A stretch of 64,000 bases of DNA from Obelidium mucronatum (Eukaryota > Chytridiomycota > Chytridiomycetes > Chytridiales > Chytriomycetaceae). Below the pieces are notes generated by a model that did no database searches, was not told the origin of the DNA, and worked only from the letters and a program-made list of their open reading frames with translations. The stretch lies in the NCBI GenBank assembly GCA_025765595.1, contig JAIVFH010000005.1:1-64000 (forward strand), written 5' to 3'. The translations under genes and the position numbers were made by a program. Positions 63,343 to 64,000 of this stretch are shown in pieces. Within the stretch, counting starts at the first letter, position 1. Each line of letters starts with the position of its first letter.

Positions 63343-64000
63343 TCAAACAAGATCTTCAATAGCCCTCTTCAAGTCATCTACACTCATACTACTTACATCC
63401 CGTGTAAACGTCTTTTTCGATCTCATCAGAAACATTCGTGCCATTTCCCACTGTTCTCCTTCCACGGCTTTCTTGACTGGTTCATAGTGGTTCCAGTTGA
63501 TTCTAATGGCACGATTTCTTGGGTGTTCCAACAATGCTTTCACCACGTCAACCCTCCCCGCTTCCACTGCCGACGTCAATGCGACTTGGTTGCCAGTCGC
63601 CGGGTTGACACGCGGATCTTTCAACAACAAAAGAATAACTTCAAAGTGCTTACGTGCACCTGCAAACTTTAACGCGTCATTCCCCCTCGCCGACGGGTCT
63701 ACGCGTGAATCAGCCAAAAGAGCCTTCACAACCGAAACATGACCTCCTCTCGATGCATCCACAATAGGTTCATTTGCATTCCCAGCAGGATCAACTCTTG
63801 GGTCCTTGAGAAGCAACTCCACAGTCTCATAATGACCATTCCTGGACGCCAGAATAATGGCATAGTTATTACTAGCCGACGGATCAACTCTTGGATCCAA
63901 CAACAGCCTCCTTACAACCTCCGTATGTCCATTTTGACTCGCCAAACGACAAGCAAAGTTATCCTGCGCACTTGGATCCACAATACCACCCCGCCGCCCA
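63343..64000 (-). CDS. Ankyrin repeat protein (DPRVDPS type), member 3, cut by window end
   Basis: The open frame runs off the right edge, so only the C-terminal 219 residues are present. Five ankyrin units carry the family linker: LDPRVDPSASNNYAII, KDPRVDPAGNANEPIV, ADSRVDPSARGNDALK, KDPRVNPATGNQVALT. The C-terminal helix pair (VKKAVEGEQWEMARMFLM) ends in SMSVDDLKRAIEDLV. The frame is intact. The N-terminal F-box-like part would lie beyond position 64000. Confidence 0.88.
   Translation of the reverse strand, partial: GRRGGIVDPSAQDNFACRLASQNGHTEVVRRLLLDPRVDPSASNNYAIILASRNGHYETVELLLKDPRVDPAGNANEPIVDASRGGHVSVVKALLADSRVDPSARGNDALKFAGARKHFEVILLLLKDPRVNPATGNQVALTSAVEAGRVDVVKALLEHPRNRAIRINWNHYEPVKKAVEGEQWEMARMFLMRSKKTFTRDVSSMSVDDLKRAIEDLV

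Overview
The window looks like nuclear DNA of an early-diverging zoosporic fungus, most likely a chytrid (Chytridiomycota). The reasons are the gene set (a class C GPCR, a GH9 cellulase with an Ig-like N-domain, fungal Zn2Cys6 and GATA factors, Doa10, mitochondrial MPP-beta and Oxa1), very short intergenic gaps, and many 50-110 nt GT-AG introns. The taxonomic placement is inference from gene content.

Layout. 1-3330: ten copies of a 136/147 bp tandem repeat run directly into a 5'-truncated Ty1/copia retroelement. 3730-9530: MPP-beta and OXA1 as a divergent pair, a DHA2-type MFS exporter and a small membrane protein. 9940-15000: a 13-exon class C GPCR followed 37 bp later by a PPR protein. 15500-25630: a short Zn2Cys6 protein, a large Doa10/Ssm4 ubiquitin ligase, a divergent CK2-alpha-like kinase and an unrecognised gene. 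25885-30800: a secreted cysteine-rich modular protein and an F-box/LRR-like protein. 31120-44730: three aldo-keto reductases, a GATA factor, two unrecognised genes, an F-box protein, a WRN-type exonuclease, kinetochore SPC24 and an APC-family permease. 44760-53690: two tandem ABCC transporters. 53780-64000: three F-box/ankyrin-type genes (the last cut by the window edge), vacuolar carboxypeptidase S, a second short Zn2Cys6 protein, a GH9 endoglucanase and an F-box/plant-type LRR protein.

Recurring themes. There are no bacterial-style operons. Linked functions are mitochondrial biogenesis (MPP-beta/Oxa1 sharing a 172 bp gap), protein turnover (Doa10 plus several F-box-like proteins) and small-molecule handling (MFS, ABCC pair, permease, aldo-keto reductases). 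Many otherwise intact genes carry apparent single-base insertions, mostly in short homopolymers. I read these as sequence error rather than gene decay, and frames below are described after allowing for them without writing out corrected genes. The most unusual structural signal is a family of short perfect palindromes with 3-nt loops found only inside introns of three unrelated genes.
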